Source: Leucocoprinus leucothites (taxonomy: Eukaryota; Basidiomycota; Agaricomycetes; Agaricales; Agaricaceae). Taken from it: a stretch of DNA of 64,000 nt. Where the stretch lies: NCBI GenBank assembly GCA_013368445.1, contig JAACJO010000060.1:1-64000 (forward strand). The letters are read 5' to 3'. The notes under the pieces were generated by a model that saw nothing but the letters and a program-made list of their open reading frames with translations, did no database searches and was not told the origin of the DNA. Shown here piece by piece: positions 1 to 11,760 of the stretch (the stretch's first letter is position 1; every line of letters begins with the position of its first letter). The position numbers and the translations under genes are program-made.

Positions 1-1182
1 CGCATCACTTGAGTCATTATCTTCGTCCCTCCGAGGAAGGAAAGCATCATTCAACGATTTTCCAAAGCCCGTTTTGATCAGTAGATAGGCCCTCATCACG
101 TTTCCTGTCATTCGATAACAATCGTACTGACGAAAACCAGATAAGCAACGGAGATGGTTTTTGCAATGTTTTGTGAGGAATGAGATCAAGGAATGAAGAA
201 CTTGCATCACCCGGGTGGTATGAGGGGAAAATCAGCTCATTGACTTATTTAACAATAATATATTGCGGAATATACTTGGTCTTTCGCAAATACTCAAGCA
301 ACAATCAGACTTTGAGGTTTTAAAGGACCCAGACACGAAATGAAAGAATATCTAGTTGGTCTAGTCGTCATGTCCCTTCCATCATCTATCAATACTCATT
401 GGCGAGAGAAGGGAAGGAGGGAGAGAAAAGAAGACAAAGAGAGAGAAAGAGAGAGAGAGAGTGCTATAAATATCAACATTCCAAGCGAGAATCATAAAAA
501 GTCGTGAAAATGGCATCAAAATTGATGCCGGACATAAGGAAGAAAATCCTCGACCACGCGTACGCAGTGACACGGCTAACGTGGCCAATGGCCAATGGTG
601 GCGGTGGGTAGGTAGTGGCGAATAGTATTGGTAGTGGTGGTTACAAGTACCGGCGTTAATACGTTGGCAAAACGTCCAAGTGTGGCGTTAAGTATTGACG
701 GAGTGGCAGGTGACGTTGGGCCTCGAGATAGGACAGTGGCGGCGAAAAGCAGCCGATTGCGTGCTTGAAAATCGAAACCGAACAATCAAAAAAGAAGGTT
801 TTGCTGAAGAGGTCGGATAAAGCCTAAGCGATGGGCGGTTGGAAAAAGCCGAGAACGATCGAGAAGTTTGTGTTCGATAGAGTGAAAATAAATCATAAGT
901 ACCTATATAGAGAGAAAAGAAGCTAGTATATACAACAGACGCGAAGGAAAGAGCATAGCAAACATGAGGGAGAGCTGAAGTTTTATAAACCTCGGTAATG
1001 GGGTGGTAAATAAATGATCAAAAGGCGTCTGGAAAGGTTTATATGTACGTGTTAGGAAAGCCCATAGAGAAAAATATGCAGATGCATGAAAGCATACGAA
1101 AGAAAGCATAAAGGAGATGGATGAGTGGGGGAGTCGAGAGGGGTATGAATTCCTCCAACAGTGAATCATCGAAGCGAAAAAG
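1..1182. other. Intergenic region downstream of the coiled-coil gene
   Basis: I see no convincing gene here. Open frames on either strand are short and do not join through splice signals. The only structure is the purine-rich tract at 411-461. A GTGAGT donor on the minus strand near 1243 could extend the neighbouring gene's last exon into this region, but no downstream exon is convincing. Confidence 0.5.
411..461. repeat. GA-rich simple repeat
   Basis: About 50 bases are almost entirely G and A on the plus strand, ending in an uninterrupted GA run. It is a simple-sequence tract with no visible coding role. Confidence 0.85.
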
Positions 1183-4100
1183 TCAAAGAAAAAAAGCCGC
1201 GTATAGCCGATCCTCAACGTCCAGTAGGGTATCCATCCCTCTGAAAAACTCACGTCGGCCACCCCCGTGCCATCCTCGCTGCACCACCACCAACCCTCTC
1301 AAGCACTCTCCACACCGCCTCCGTAGCCTGCCCATTCCCCGCCATTCCCCTCCAGCACCCGCACCTCCAAGCCCACCATCAAACGCATGCCCACCACCAA
1401 AAGGTAACCACCCCGCAGCAGCAGCCGCTCTCGGGGCAAAAGCAATCCCCTCCCCGCCTCCACCACCAAGTGCATTAAAGCTCGCCCAGGCCGCACGATC
1501 GTAGCCATTCGGTCCGCCTGGGATGTTGGCTAAGGGAGAGAGAGTGGAGAGGAGATATGGTGTTAGTGCTACGAAAACGACTGCTGATGCAGACGCGAAG
1601 AGGAGAGTCTGAGTTGCGAGGTTTGTTAGCGTCGTTGAAAAGGATTTCTGTCCCGAGGAAGATGGTGACGAAGTGGATGGAGTAGAACCATCTGCAGAAC
1701 CGTAAACGTATGTGTTGTAAATGTTGAAGAACCTTCCACTTCTTCGTTTTCCTTTAGCATCATCTGCTGCCGTCGCTGAAGATGACGAAGGATTCGCTAC
1801 AGCATTGCGAGGAATCTTCGTAGATTGTTCAAGGATCTTATCAATCACCAAACACTCTACTCCCAACTCTTCTTTGAGGGCTTTCCACTCTTCAGCCAAA
1901 TCCTCAGCAACACCTCCTTCGATCGGTTCAACTTGCACACCATCATCTTCAGCGCCAGCTGCTTCTTCCTCTTCTTCTTCACCCGTTCGGCGCTTATGCG
2001 AATGTGTATGTGTATGGTCGATGGTAGAAGCAACCAATGACCTCAGCTTGGCGCCGACATGCCACCTCGCAAGCGCCTCATTAACTATCCGCCTCTCCTT
2101 CTCCTCCTCGGCTCTTTGCGCAGCTACCTGGTTATACGTCGGAGGTTCATCTTCCGAAGATAATGTCCTTGCATGCGCTTTCGGTGTCGGCGGAAGAATA
2201 GTCGACGAAGACGAAGCAAGGCTCTCGATCCCTTCTCCCTGAACAGGTGTAGCCGTCCCAGTTGTGGTGGCTGGAGTGTGGTCTTCTTCCTCGGTAATGG
2301 TCTCAGTTTGGATTTCCATCTCTATTGTTACTTTTTTGGGTGATGCTGGAGGAGGATCGGTTTGTATGGCGAAGGTACGGATGGGAATCTCAGGTGGTGT
2401 GATTTGAATGCCGATGGTACTCGTTGGGGTGATGGGAGGAGGGAGAGTCTGTACGCCTGAAGAGACACAGACGAGGGTTGGATCATATTGGATCGCGATG
2501 TCGGAGTATTCTTTGAGTTCTTCCAGGTTGATGCTATGTTCTTGCTCGATCCCGGACGTGCGTTCTTGAAATGTATGCGATTTCTTGCTAGATGGGTGAG
2601 GGAGTTCTTTCGCTCTCGACGCGACTTTCTGTTAAAATTCGTCAGCAAGCGGAAAAACGGCAAAGAGGAAAGAAAACATACCCGCTTCTTGCGCGTAATA
2701 ATCGTTTGTATAACATCTTCATCCTCCGTATCCTCATCCTCCTCAACAGCAGTGACGCTCTCATCCTCACTCCTCTCCGGTACCTCCAAACTACTTCCCT
2801 CATCTAGGCTCTCGTCCACCTCCTGACCACCAGCACCTTCATCATCACCCTCACCCTCCCACTGCATTTTCCCCATCAACTCCGCACCTAGCGTCTTACT
2901 CAACGACCCAGGGCCACTTCCACCAGCGCCTCCACCACCAGGAGGTAAACCAAGAGCCGCATTCGCACGCATTTCGTCCATCTCGAAACGCATTCTGTCA
3001 ATTGTTTCTTTTAGGAGCATATTTTCTTGTTTCTGTTCGTCGAGCTGGACGTAGACACCTTGTGCGACGCCAAGTTCCTCTTCGAGATGAGCAATACGTT
3101 CTTCATAGCTTTGTTGCTCTCTTGCCCATTTGTTGCTTTCGAGTTCGTGTAGGGATGCTGCTTCGCGGAGCGTACGTATGGTTTCTTCTCGTGCGCGTAG
3201 GTCCGAGCGGTATTTCTCGGAAAAGGTGCATTGTTCTTGGTATTGGCGTTGGAGGGAGGTGTATGTTGATTTAGCGGATTCGAGGGCTTTTGTAATCTTG
3301 GAGACCTCGAGCTCGAGAGCAGAGATTTGAGTGGTGTTTTGTCGCTATTTTTGGATGACATGTTAGATGGGCTGCTTAAACTAAATATAGGAATATGTTT
3401 GATTCACCTCTTTCGATCGCAGTTCCTTTTCCTCGCGTTTCGTCGCACTCAGCTCGCTCCGCATTTCCTCCAGCTTTCCTTGCATTTCCTCTAATTCCGA
3501 TTCGTGTTCTGCGAGTCTATTCTGCAACGTCCGTTCTGCCTCCATCAGCTTCCTCCCGAGGTCTGTATTCTGTCTCTGGAGTGCCTCGAGGCGTTCGAGG
3601 GGCTCCATGGAAGCAGTTGATGAAGCAATGTTCCGATCCAATACAAGAGACGAATCCTGTTCGTCATCTGAGTCTGAATCGGATAGGGAGGAGGAAGGCA
3701 TTGGGAGAGATGATATCCCAGCGTTGAAAGATTCGTCCGAACGGTATTCACCACTCGTATTCAACAGTGCATTCGTGACGACAGTTTCGTCGTCGAGGCT
3801 TTCGTCTCCTAGATTCACACCGGGACTTGAACCAGGAGAGAAAATGCTGCCGAAGCTCTGGTTATACGCAGATGCGGATGTAGACCCGCTGCGAGATAAA
3901 GGACGGGGATAAGAATGTGAGAAGGTAGGGGAGCCAATGGGTGAGAACGAGCCTCCCAGGTCGGCGTATGCTGAGGATGGAGAAGCCGGGTTTGAAGGTG
4001 TCCGTGTGCGAATTGTGCCGCTCGTAGAACGGCTGAAAGATGACGGGCTCACTGAGAACTATCAAAAGAAAACAGAGAAACAATTGATTAGATTGGGGTT

Positions 4101-4839
4101 CGTCGGGTATGGTGAGAGGATAAAAGGTTCAATGTGATTGAACACATGATGAATGACGAATGAATGAATAAGGCTCTTAATCAAGATGATACGCACTTCG
4201 GAATCTGGGCGGCCGGTACTCCCATCGATACTCCGTCGACGAGATGCCGGTGCTGGTCGTTTTGCGCTGCTCCAGCTTGATGGTGCAGCATTGAGTGGCG
4301 TTGTGCGCTGCCGACGCTCCATGTCGAAAGGTGATCGTCCGAGGGGTCCACGAGAGGGCGGCCGACTCCCTGAATAGTATGATGCACTGTTTGATTCGTT
4401 ACTGGAGGACCGGTGATATGAATCCCCGGAGTACTGTCTTTCTTGGTCTCTCCCTCTTGATGGAGAGTCCGCTTCGGGGCTCAGCTGTCGTTGCTGGGAG
4501 TCGTCTTGATGGTCCGGGCTAGGGCTGGGCGAATTGCGCGTTTTTTTCGGCAATGAATTGGAGTAGGATGCTAGGAGTAACTTCGAGGCCTGGGTTGTTT
4601 TCGAGAAGAGCTTTAAGCATGGCATTCTCCTCGTCGGAGAGGAGAGGCACACTCGAGACATCGGTAAGGGCGCTGAGAACATCGACGAGAGCGTCTGCAG
4701 GGATGACTGGTTCGCCAGAGTCGTTAACATTGGAGGAGGGGTGGTCTGTGAAGAGCGTGTATAGCTCCCGCTCGATGTCGGTGTGTGATGCCTGCATGTC
4801 GTTAGTGACGGAATGTCAGAAATTGGGACTGCTCACCAT
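1183..4839 (-). CDS. Unrecognised coiled-coil protein with C-terminal membrane segment
   Basis: I do not recognise the family. I read five exons on the minus strand: the ATG at 4837-4839, then 4197-4791, 3408-4058, 2682-3344 and 1183-2628. Introns are 4792-4836, 4059-4196, 3345-3407 and 2629-2681, with GTGAGC, GTGCGT, GTGAAT and GTATGT donors. The order is: an N-terminal acidic/leucine helical region of about 90 residues; a Ser/Pro/Arg-rich low-complexity stretch; a long coiled coil rich in Glu, Leu and Gln (end of exon 3 and exon 4); an acidic linker; a basic segment; and one hydrophobic segment followed by a Gly-rich tail. That layout suggests a scaffold or tether anchored by its C terminus, which is inference. 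The frame needs a one-base correction at 4541-4547. The exact stop is uncertain because of a GTGAGT donor near 1243. About 1,118 codons. Confidence 0.7.
4541..4547 (-). other. Homopolymer frameshift in the coiled-coil gene
   Basis: Seven A's (minus strand) sit where the N-terminal frame runs into a stop 6 codons later. With six A's the frame would continue directly into the long Ser/Pro-rich frame. No GT donor lies nearby to explain this as an intron. It may be a sequencing or assembly error, a real disabling indel, or slippage. Confidence 0.6.
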
Positions 4840-4879
4840 TATTGCATTTGTTTTGAGGGTCTGGTCAATCAACTCACAA

Positions 4880-5420
4880 TGCTGGTTCGAATAGAATGTT
4901 TGTGGTTATTTGTACTCTCGACAATATAGATCTCCACGTGATGCGCGTCGCGGGCTCACTATCCTGGCGTAGACTGCTGGCGGTCTGTGATCCAGGCTGA
5001 AGAAACAACCATTACTTCGAAGTAGGCATTGACGACGGCTATAGGGCGCTGATCACCTGGATTTAATACCAGAGCTACATAATACAGGCGGAGTATTGAC
5101 CGTGAAGCGTGGCACTATGCAAATACAACGACGGAACATGATCAACCAAAGCAAAGTCCATTATTCAAATATTCAAGAGCCAATAATGCGCCAAAACACT
5201 CAATAATACAAAAGATACGAAGGAAAAAGCGGATCATGGTGAAGAGACAAAAGACAAAATAGACTCGGATAACGTGAAGCATCATCTCAAGGTTTTAAGA
5301 CTCGATCGACATGCAAAAGACTGAGATAACGACACCAGGCGGTACTGCATCTTTAGCTCGTCTGAGGGAGCATTTACTGTTTGGCTCGGAGCCGACCCTG
5401 TCCAACATCCTGAATAACAA
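4880..5420. repeat. Left edge of the tandem array (3' flank type)
   Basis: The stretch after the coiled-coil gene's 5' end resembles 56040-56330, 45470-45760, 49690-49930 and 50715-50920. All share the order 'agatctccacgtgatgc', 'tctgtgat..aggctg..gaaac', then 'gatcacctagattta'. In the other copies this sequence lies between the ATM1-like 5' end and the seven-TM 3' end. It marks where the tandem array starts. Confidence 0.65.
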
Positions 5421-5469
5421 CGCAGATGAGAAAAGACATCCCACATACCTCCGAGAATAACCTGACCGT

Positions 5470-6630
5470 CTACACCTTGCCCTCAGCGTCCATCTCTGAT
5501 TCGCCGCCCCTTTCGGGCCTGAGAAGGCTCCTGTTTAACCCTCCATCACGCTCAATAATGTCTGGTTTCTGCTTTCCTCCAACCTTCTTTTTTGCTCGTT
5601 CCTTTTCCATCTCAATTATATCATGAAGGATCCCCAGAATGCCAGGCACCAAGAGAAAGACAGAAATGTTCTGGCCATATGTCCACTGTGACTCTCCAGG
5701 TTGCACAAAAGAAGCGGCCTCCTGGACCATCCACTCTGTACCGACGACGATGCCCACCAAGAAACCAATATCAACAGCGATAGTGTACGCATAGAGTACC
5801 CTCCTGGCACGCGGTGAAATCAGGGGTGTGGTGAGAGGTGCGAAAGTGAATTTCTCTCCTTCCGATGGAGTGCTCTCAGCTGGCTCTTTGGATCTGATCC
5901 CCTTAATCAGACTCATGCTGTTCATGAACACCCCTAACACCGTGCCGAGACCGAAGATCGTGTACAAAGAAAGGAATGCCCCGCGAGTTGCAGGACTGTT
6001 GCTAAAATAGGTATGGCCAAGTATACGGATGGGTATCGGCAGTCCGGGCTCGCATTGATTTGTTGAGCCAAAGGTGTCCACCGTAGCCCAGAACCACAGG
6101 CCAAATCCAGCAAAAAGGCCCATCGAAACATGCATCCAGACCGATAAGAAGGAGTCAAAGAGGGGGGAACTGCCAGGACAGGAAAATGGATCAATGTCGC
6201 CGAAAGTCACAAACCTTCTCCTGGCAGGATCACGATATCCGAGTCGATGATTAACATCAACCGAGAAGGACTCGGTGCTTTGGAACAGCCGATTTATCAT
6301 ACCAATGTTGGAGTACAAAATGTGGCTTGCAAGGTTGACCCATCCAAGATTGAGCACAATGATAGCATGGTACACACTCAGTCCATAATTCCTGGACTGA
6401 ATGAATGCCGACAAGAAGAGCGCACCAGTGGTGAGGATGATCCCAGTCATTTGGGTGTAAACGAGGCGAAGGCTAGTCTGTGGGGTCACCCCGCGCTCTC
6501 TTATTACCGCCCAAATAGCGACAACAAGACATAAAACGTTCTGGATGTAGGCGGTCACTCGGATCCCAACGCCAGCAATGTCAGGATTGGCTGGTATGCA
6601 ATTAGGGGGAATTGCTACGACTACCGTCAT
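5470..6630 (-). CDS. Seven-TM membrane protein, array copy A
   Basis: A single open frame of 386 residues. It is polytopic, with about seven hydrophobic segments near residues 24-45, 60-82, 90-112, 163-185, 215-240, 283-305 and 322-345, and a charged Lys/Glu/Arg-rich tail, so a membrane location is likely. Motifs shared by all copies include CIPANPDIAG near the N terminus, SAFIQSRNYG, LNLGWVN, GFGLWFWATVDTFGS, and TEWM followed by SQWTYGQ. I know no named domain or function for it and make none up. The ATG at 6628-6630 directly follows a 5'-UTR intron conserved in copy B. Copies B, C, D and E lie at 45.9-57.7 kb on the same strand. It is intact and has kept its CpGs, so it may be an active copy. 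Confidence 0.8.
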   Translation of the reverse strand: MTVVVAIPPNCIPANPDIAGVGIRVTAYIQNVLCLVVAIWAVIRERGVTPQTSLRLVYTQMTGIILTTGALFLSAFIQSRNYGLSVYHAIIVLNLGWVNLASHILYSNIGMINRLFQSTESFSVDVNHRLGYRDPARRRFVTFGDIDPFSCPGSSPLFDSFLSVWMHVSMGLFAGFGLWFWATVDTFGSTNQCEPGLPIPIRILGHTYFSNSPATRGAFLSLYTIFGLGTVLGVFMNSMSLIKGIRSKEPAESTPSEGEKFTFAPLTTPLISPRARRVLYAYTIAVDIGFLVGIVVGTEWMVQEAASFVQPGESQWTYGQNISVFLLVPGILGILHDIIEMEKERAKKKVGGKQKPDIIERDGGLNRSLLRPERGGESEMDAEGKV

Positions 6631-6633
6631 GAT

Positions 6634-6755
6634 CTAACGGATTCTGGTATGAGGCCTCGAAACCGGTAGCGACTTGAAGGACATTAACTCACCTTGTCTG
6701 GATGCGTTGGATGGCGCAATGTCTGTGTCGCAGCGGCCGGTCATGCTAACTTATA
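6634..6755 (-). promoter_or_regulatory. Conserved 5'-UTR intron and TATA-like promoter of seven-TM copy A
   Basis: A GTGAGT donor (ending at 6692) and a GTTAG acceptor, just before ATCATG, bound a 59-nt intron in the leader (6634-6692). Upstream, at 6737-6755, lies TTATAAGTTAGCATGAC on the minus strand. The same block, TATAAAG(C)TAACATGA, occurs before copies B (about 47211-47234) and E (about 57862-57888). It is degraded before copy D (52274-52295), where the TATA core reads TGTAAAG. Confidence 0.6.
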
Positions 6756-6769
6756 ACCCCACATGCGGG

Positions 6770-8215
6770 AACAGCAAGGTAACTGGGGGTTTCACACGAA
6801 GACGCTTCTCCTCTGAAGATATTCTCCGATCCCACGTTTTTACACAGCAGAAGAGCGTTTCAATCCAGCGCTATGAATCAGAATCTCCACCATGGTATGA
6901 CAAAACATGGAACACCTACTTTCGTGTCGGTCATGGCGCCTATCAATATCGACTCTCGAATTTGACTTCGTCGGGAAAGATCAGACCCGGACTAAAGATG
7001 GGAGTAGCGCTGGGTTGGGATGCTTTTCTACCATGTAAAAAAGTGTGATTCATGTGGAATGATGCCAAAATCTGTGGAAACCCTACTACATAATCTGTCG
7101 ATATTCTAAGGGGAAAATATGTAAGAATCTCTGAGTCGAAAAACAAAAAAACAAAAACAAAAAAATACAGACTCGGATGTCCTCATCCAGCGTTCAGAAG
7201 ACCCCACTAGACATTCGAATCAAAATAAGAAGCATCGATCATTGTTTCACCAGCGAGCCACTATCTAATTTAACACAGTCCGCTGTCTTCCATCTGCTAC
7301 CTTTTCACCTAGTACTGATCTGAACATCGGAATTAACCGTGTCTACATTGTTGGCCCATCTCCGCAAGATCATAAGGGTCATCATTAAAAACTCACTGTA
7401 CAGGCATGTGCATACTATGCAACGATATTTATCAAACAGGCAGCTTCGCGTGCTGATGTCGTCCGAGAATCCTGTGTGGCCACCGACCTTACCGGAGACC
7501 TGCAGTATGTACTACTATACCGTTCCGGCAGACGCACTCGCGGATGCAGTCAGCCTTCCCGATACAGATTTATGGTTACCTTCATTGCGTGGTGCATGCA
7601 TGCTACTAGGTAGCTCCTCGCAGTGCTGATGCAGCGTGGGTATGACCCACGCCCACCGAGCTGGTATGACGTGCAATCCCGCGGCGGACGCCCTGCCTTT
7701 GTGCCGCGGGTCAGACTCAAATAAGACTCATGCATGGCTGCAAACATGACAGCAGCCAGCCTGTTAGGCGGCACCAGAAATATATACGTCCAGATGGGGA
7801 CTATTTCATTAGCAGTCACTGACGGCTAGAAGACTGGATATGGGAGCTAGCCTATGCAAAACTGCCCGAAATATGATCCAAAGGACAGGTATACCAGCGA
7901 GGAAATTCTCGATGCTATCGCTACAAAGACTATGCAAGTACGGCGTTCCCTGAACTCTACCCAGCGTAACAAACGGAAATCAGCCTTTTGGACAGCAAGG
8001 AGGACATGAAGGGTGAAGGATATCGACAATGACCGTAGACTAGAAGCCATACTCACACTAAGTAACGGAAGACGTTGCAGATAAAAATGGACTCACAGGC
8101 AATATGGTTTCTTGCACAGTTTCTTAAAGGCTACATCAAGTCGGCTGAAACTGGTTCTACTGCACCAAACGCCTAAATATCCGAGACATCACCTTCATAA
8201 TTGCGCTGGAGTTTC
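6770..8215. repeat. Array spacer upstream of copy A
   Basis: There is no gene. Parts match other array spacers: 7870-8215 matches 59240-59510 (shared 'agcaaggaggaca', 'ggtgaaggatatc', 'tttcttgcacagtttctt'), and its right end also matches 53240-53300. Similarity stops near 8215, which I take as the junction between array and mobile block. At the corresponding point elsewhere the 3' end of an ATM1-like gene follows. Confidence 0.65.
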
Positions 8216-9696
8216 GGGAACCTCAGTTATCTGGATGAATACACCACCATGAAAACTCGTACGGCCGGATTAGATTAATCCAAAATCTAGCCAGATGAAA
8301 TCCAGATTACAATTTAACAATTTAACATTGTATGTAGTAGTATTGCCGTATTTAGGTGTATCAATCAAAATCCAGATTTATCAGTAGTGAAGATCGAAGT
8401 AAGACACTTCATACAAGTAATGCCATATAAAATATAAAATGTATTAAAGTAGATTAATCGAGACATATGGAAGAGAATCTAGATTTATCATAAAAAGGAT
8501 GAAGAGTAAAGCCTAATCAATCGAGACATACGGAAGAGAATCCAGATTTATCATGCCTAATCTCGATTCAAGCCAATCCGGCCAAGTCAACGAGGTACCA
8601 CTAGACGGAAATCCGGATAAAATCTGGACAAGGAAGCAAGACGGAAATATTGATTGAGTGCATGGTATAATCCAAAACCTCCAAATATCGCAGATCCTAT
8701 ACATAAATCCCTACGAGTAGCTACAAAAGCCAGAGGTGATGGAGAGGGGTAGAAACAAGTAGATTTCATGATGATATTATAGGTGTTGAGGGTAAGAAGA
8801 TAAATCTAGGAAATACTAGTGGTGGGAAACAAAGCAGAGAGAAATATTCATATGGTTACTGGGACCCACACTATTATATGAAAGAAAGGAACAAGGTGGA
8901 AGAAAGCAAAAGAGGAACATAGGTGGTAACCTATGGACATTTAGGAGCAACGGTCGGACAAGAAGTGGAATGACTGCTAAAACAAATATTTAAGGGATGA
9001 GCTTCGGTCGGTTGAATTATAAGCTCTAACTCAGCGGTGTTGAGGCCAAGTATAAAGAGTGTGTCAGAGGGAGAAAAAGGAAATAGTAATGAAAAAATAA
9101 GAGCCAAGGTTTGAAATGGTAAGGAAAGGAAAGAGAGGAAGTGAGATAGAGGGCGTAGGCAGTAGCTGCATTTGATTGTAGGGCCCTTGTACTAGGGTTG
9201 TACACAATGATTACTAATGATACAGGCCTGTCGTGAATGGGAGTGAGCATTGAAAGGAAAAATCGTCGGTAGTAGGGGAGGGTGGCTGATAGCAGCGGTG
9301 TGACATCAGCGGGAGTCTAATCTCTACAATATATAAAGTAGAAAAAGCGCACATGGTATACAATATGGAAGGTGAATCATTTGCGTTAAATTTTGCAGTG
9401 GACTTTCTTTGTAACAGGCTTGGTCGACCCATTTACAGCCTTCAAGTGACTCTGACCCACCCCATGCTGTGCAGTAGACAAACCTGACAAGTCAAAAACG
9501 ACACTGCCAGTGCTATCCTGGTAATAATATCCAGGTTTTCTGGTATGCAATTCAGTACAAAGGTTTTCAATTCTGCCGAATCAACACACCTTTTAAATGA
9601 CTCTTGTCCTTTATGAACCATGGCTGAAATTGGTTGTGGGGGCCTTGACACACGCTCAGAACAAGGATGAGTAAGGGCTGGGGCAGCGACGATTTT
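8216..9696. other. Unassigned AT-rich sequence at the left edge of the mobile block
   Basis: No supported gene. The stretch contains the direct repeats listed at 8456-8554 and several 'aatccagattta' near-copies between 8280 and 8560. This may be the remnant of an old element whose ends I could not define. Confidence 0.45.
8456..8554. repeat. Two 36-bp direct repeats, 63-bp period
   Basis: 8456-8491 and 8519-8554 share 'aatcgagacata', 'ggaagagaatc' and 'agatttatcat', with only two visible differences, both C/T. Two copies with one spacer are too few for a CRISPR array, and the host is eukaryotic. Confidence 0.75.
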
Positions 9697-11752
9697 TCAC
9701 TTCTTGCTCTTGTTTTCAGCAGGTGAACTTTTATGCTTTTTCGGAACTGAAATGTTGGCCTGAATTTCATTTGGCACGGTTTCGAGTGTGGGCAGTGGTG
9801 TTGTGTTGAAGGGGATGATAGCTTCCACCAGTGTTGATAGTGCAGATGCAACACAGTCAGCTAGGGGGCTGGAGAGTGGAGGGTTGTTCTGGGCAGCTGA
9901 TTCATCACCCCAACGATCAGCACTCCGAGATAGAGGCACTAATCTCAAAGCCGGGCCAGCTGGAGGTCTTCGGGCGAGGCCCGTAGATGTACCCTGTATG
10001 GGGAAATGTCATTAATTAGACTAATAAAATGAAAACTGATCAACAGTAAACACTTCACATTCTTGGGGGAGGGGGACAGATTGCCAACAGCAAGGACCTG
10101 GCAAAGAGGGCTAGAGACACAGGGGCTTGTTGCAAGAAGACACTGTTTAGGGCTAGGTGTTCGAGGTATCTTTGAAAGCAACTGTTGAGCATTTGTTGAA
10201 GAGGGCATCTTTGGAGGAGAATCAGTGTGGATTACTAGAGGTGACTGGACCTTGGGTGAGCAATGGGCTTGGGAATGCTGAGGTCCCTCAGAAGAGCAGG
10301 CTTTGGACAGGGGGGAGGGTGTCCTTTGTGGGGACAACATGGTTGAGGGATCCTGGCTTTGTTGAGGTATTTTGTCGGGTGTCATGAGCCGGGCCTCAAG
10401 AACGGCTGATGGTTTGAACTTGGTAATATTTTCATGAAATACTATCTGTTCTCGCATATCGGTTACTTCAGTTTTTATTGGTCTTTCACCTTCAGACTTA
10501 TTCTGACATCTTCCATTTTATTAATTCATACCACCTTGTTGAAATTTTCTGACAACCGTTTAATAGTAAATTTTCTATCTTCTAGCCTTGTAAAATTTGC
10601 GGACTCCACTTTGATTATTTCTCTGTTTACTACTTTGCTTGTTTTCCTTATCCGATCCTATATTCCGCATCGTATATAAGTAGCACGACTTTGTACTTGG
10701 ATGGGGCAGTCTGATAATCAACTTAGCAATACGCTACTTTCCTCTGCTCTCTGTTCATCCTCTGCTCTCTTATCTAGTCTGAAATTTGGGTCAAGCGTCA
10801 GTAGTCGGCACAACACATAAGTTGAGGCCATGGCCCGCTCCTACGTCCGAAGACCGGCTCCTGCCTTACCTCTGTACCATCTCTGTCCATCTGGTCCTAG
10901 ACGTCGGCTTCTCACCCGTAGCGTTTGCGCGCTTAACATCGGGAGATGATGTAGCTGACCCAGCTGTGTGGCCATCACTTGCACTGGTGATATGATCTTC
11001 TCTATGCTCTGTTGTCACTGGTTTGATAGACCTGTTGGTGTAATTGCTGAGCACTGCAACTGGTGGGGTTGCTGGTTCACATTGGGTGGTTTCTGTATCA
11101 CTGTCATCTGGAGTGACAGCCATGGAAGGTAGATTTACAATAGGTTGATCTTGACCACTTATTAGGTTATAGTTCCTGGCACATAATCAGTAAGTAATGG
11201 TTTCACATTTTCTATGCACATACAAAGGTCCTTCGAAGAGGGAAATGGTGGGATTCACAGAAAGGATAGCTGCAAGAGGGATAACCTTCTCTGATTTCAT
11301 TGAACTGGGATTCAGATTTGGGTATTTGTGGAGAGCTTTATGATTGACACAATAGAGTACTTGAGACTTGGGAGTCTCCATTGTTGACCAAGGAATAGAG
11401 CTAGCACAACCAGAAGCCTCTACAATACAATGTGTTAGTGGCATAAAACAGGTTTAATAGACACACACCCCAATTTTTTGTCATGTACTGTGAAAGTACT
11501 GCCCTCATCTCCTTGGCAGTCACAGTGTCGGGATCAAAGGGGCATACAAAGTACTTTCCACTCAGTGACTGAGATAGAAGAGGGGCATCTTGCTTGTTGT
11601 GATCTTCAACATAAGTTCAGAGAAGCCAAAAGGATCAATACACGAGGTAAACACTTACGTGACAGCCATTCTTCAGCCAAAATCCCCAGCTGTTCATGAC
11701 TGTTATTATCCCAGACTTTATAGAAGTCTTCCTCTTTATCAGTATGCTTTCC
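9697..11752 (-). pseudogene. 3' part of an unknown gene split by the KDZ element
   Basis: Minus-strand exons with clean splice sites: about 11659-11752, 11469-11603 and 11419 downward to about 11200, then 10866 to about 11170, 10059-10457 and 9697-9993. Introns show GTAAGT...GAAG, GTGTGT...GTAG and GTGAAG...ACAG and join in phase. Encoded blocks include EEWLSHHNKQ, GKYFVCPFDPD and a PW...M...SEKVIP segment, followed by a Ser/Pro-rich tail with a Lys-rich end. I recognise no domain. The PW plus 'SSMKSE' pattern recalls unnamed proteins seen around transposons in Agaricomycetes (weak recollection). The first exon runs straight into the inverted repeat at 11760; its upstream exons lie beyond 23896. 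The links around 11180 and 10460-10865 are unresolved. Confidence 0.55.
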
Positions 11753-11760
11753 AATGTTTG
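11753..11760. repeat. 8-bp target site duplication, left copy
   Basis: AATGTTTG directly abuts the terminal CACCTCAGG of the left inverted repeat. The right copy is AACGTTTG. The single difference is TG for CG, the change expected from deamination of a methylated CpG. Confidence 0.75.

Noticed and set aside
1121..1504. A 127-codon plus-strand frame rich in Pro and Ser
   Set aside because: It lies antisense to the last exon of the coiled-coil gene, in its GC-rich Gly stretch, and shows only codon-composition bias.
8456..8554. CRISPR-like repeat
   Set aside because: Only two copies, no array, and a eukaryotic host.
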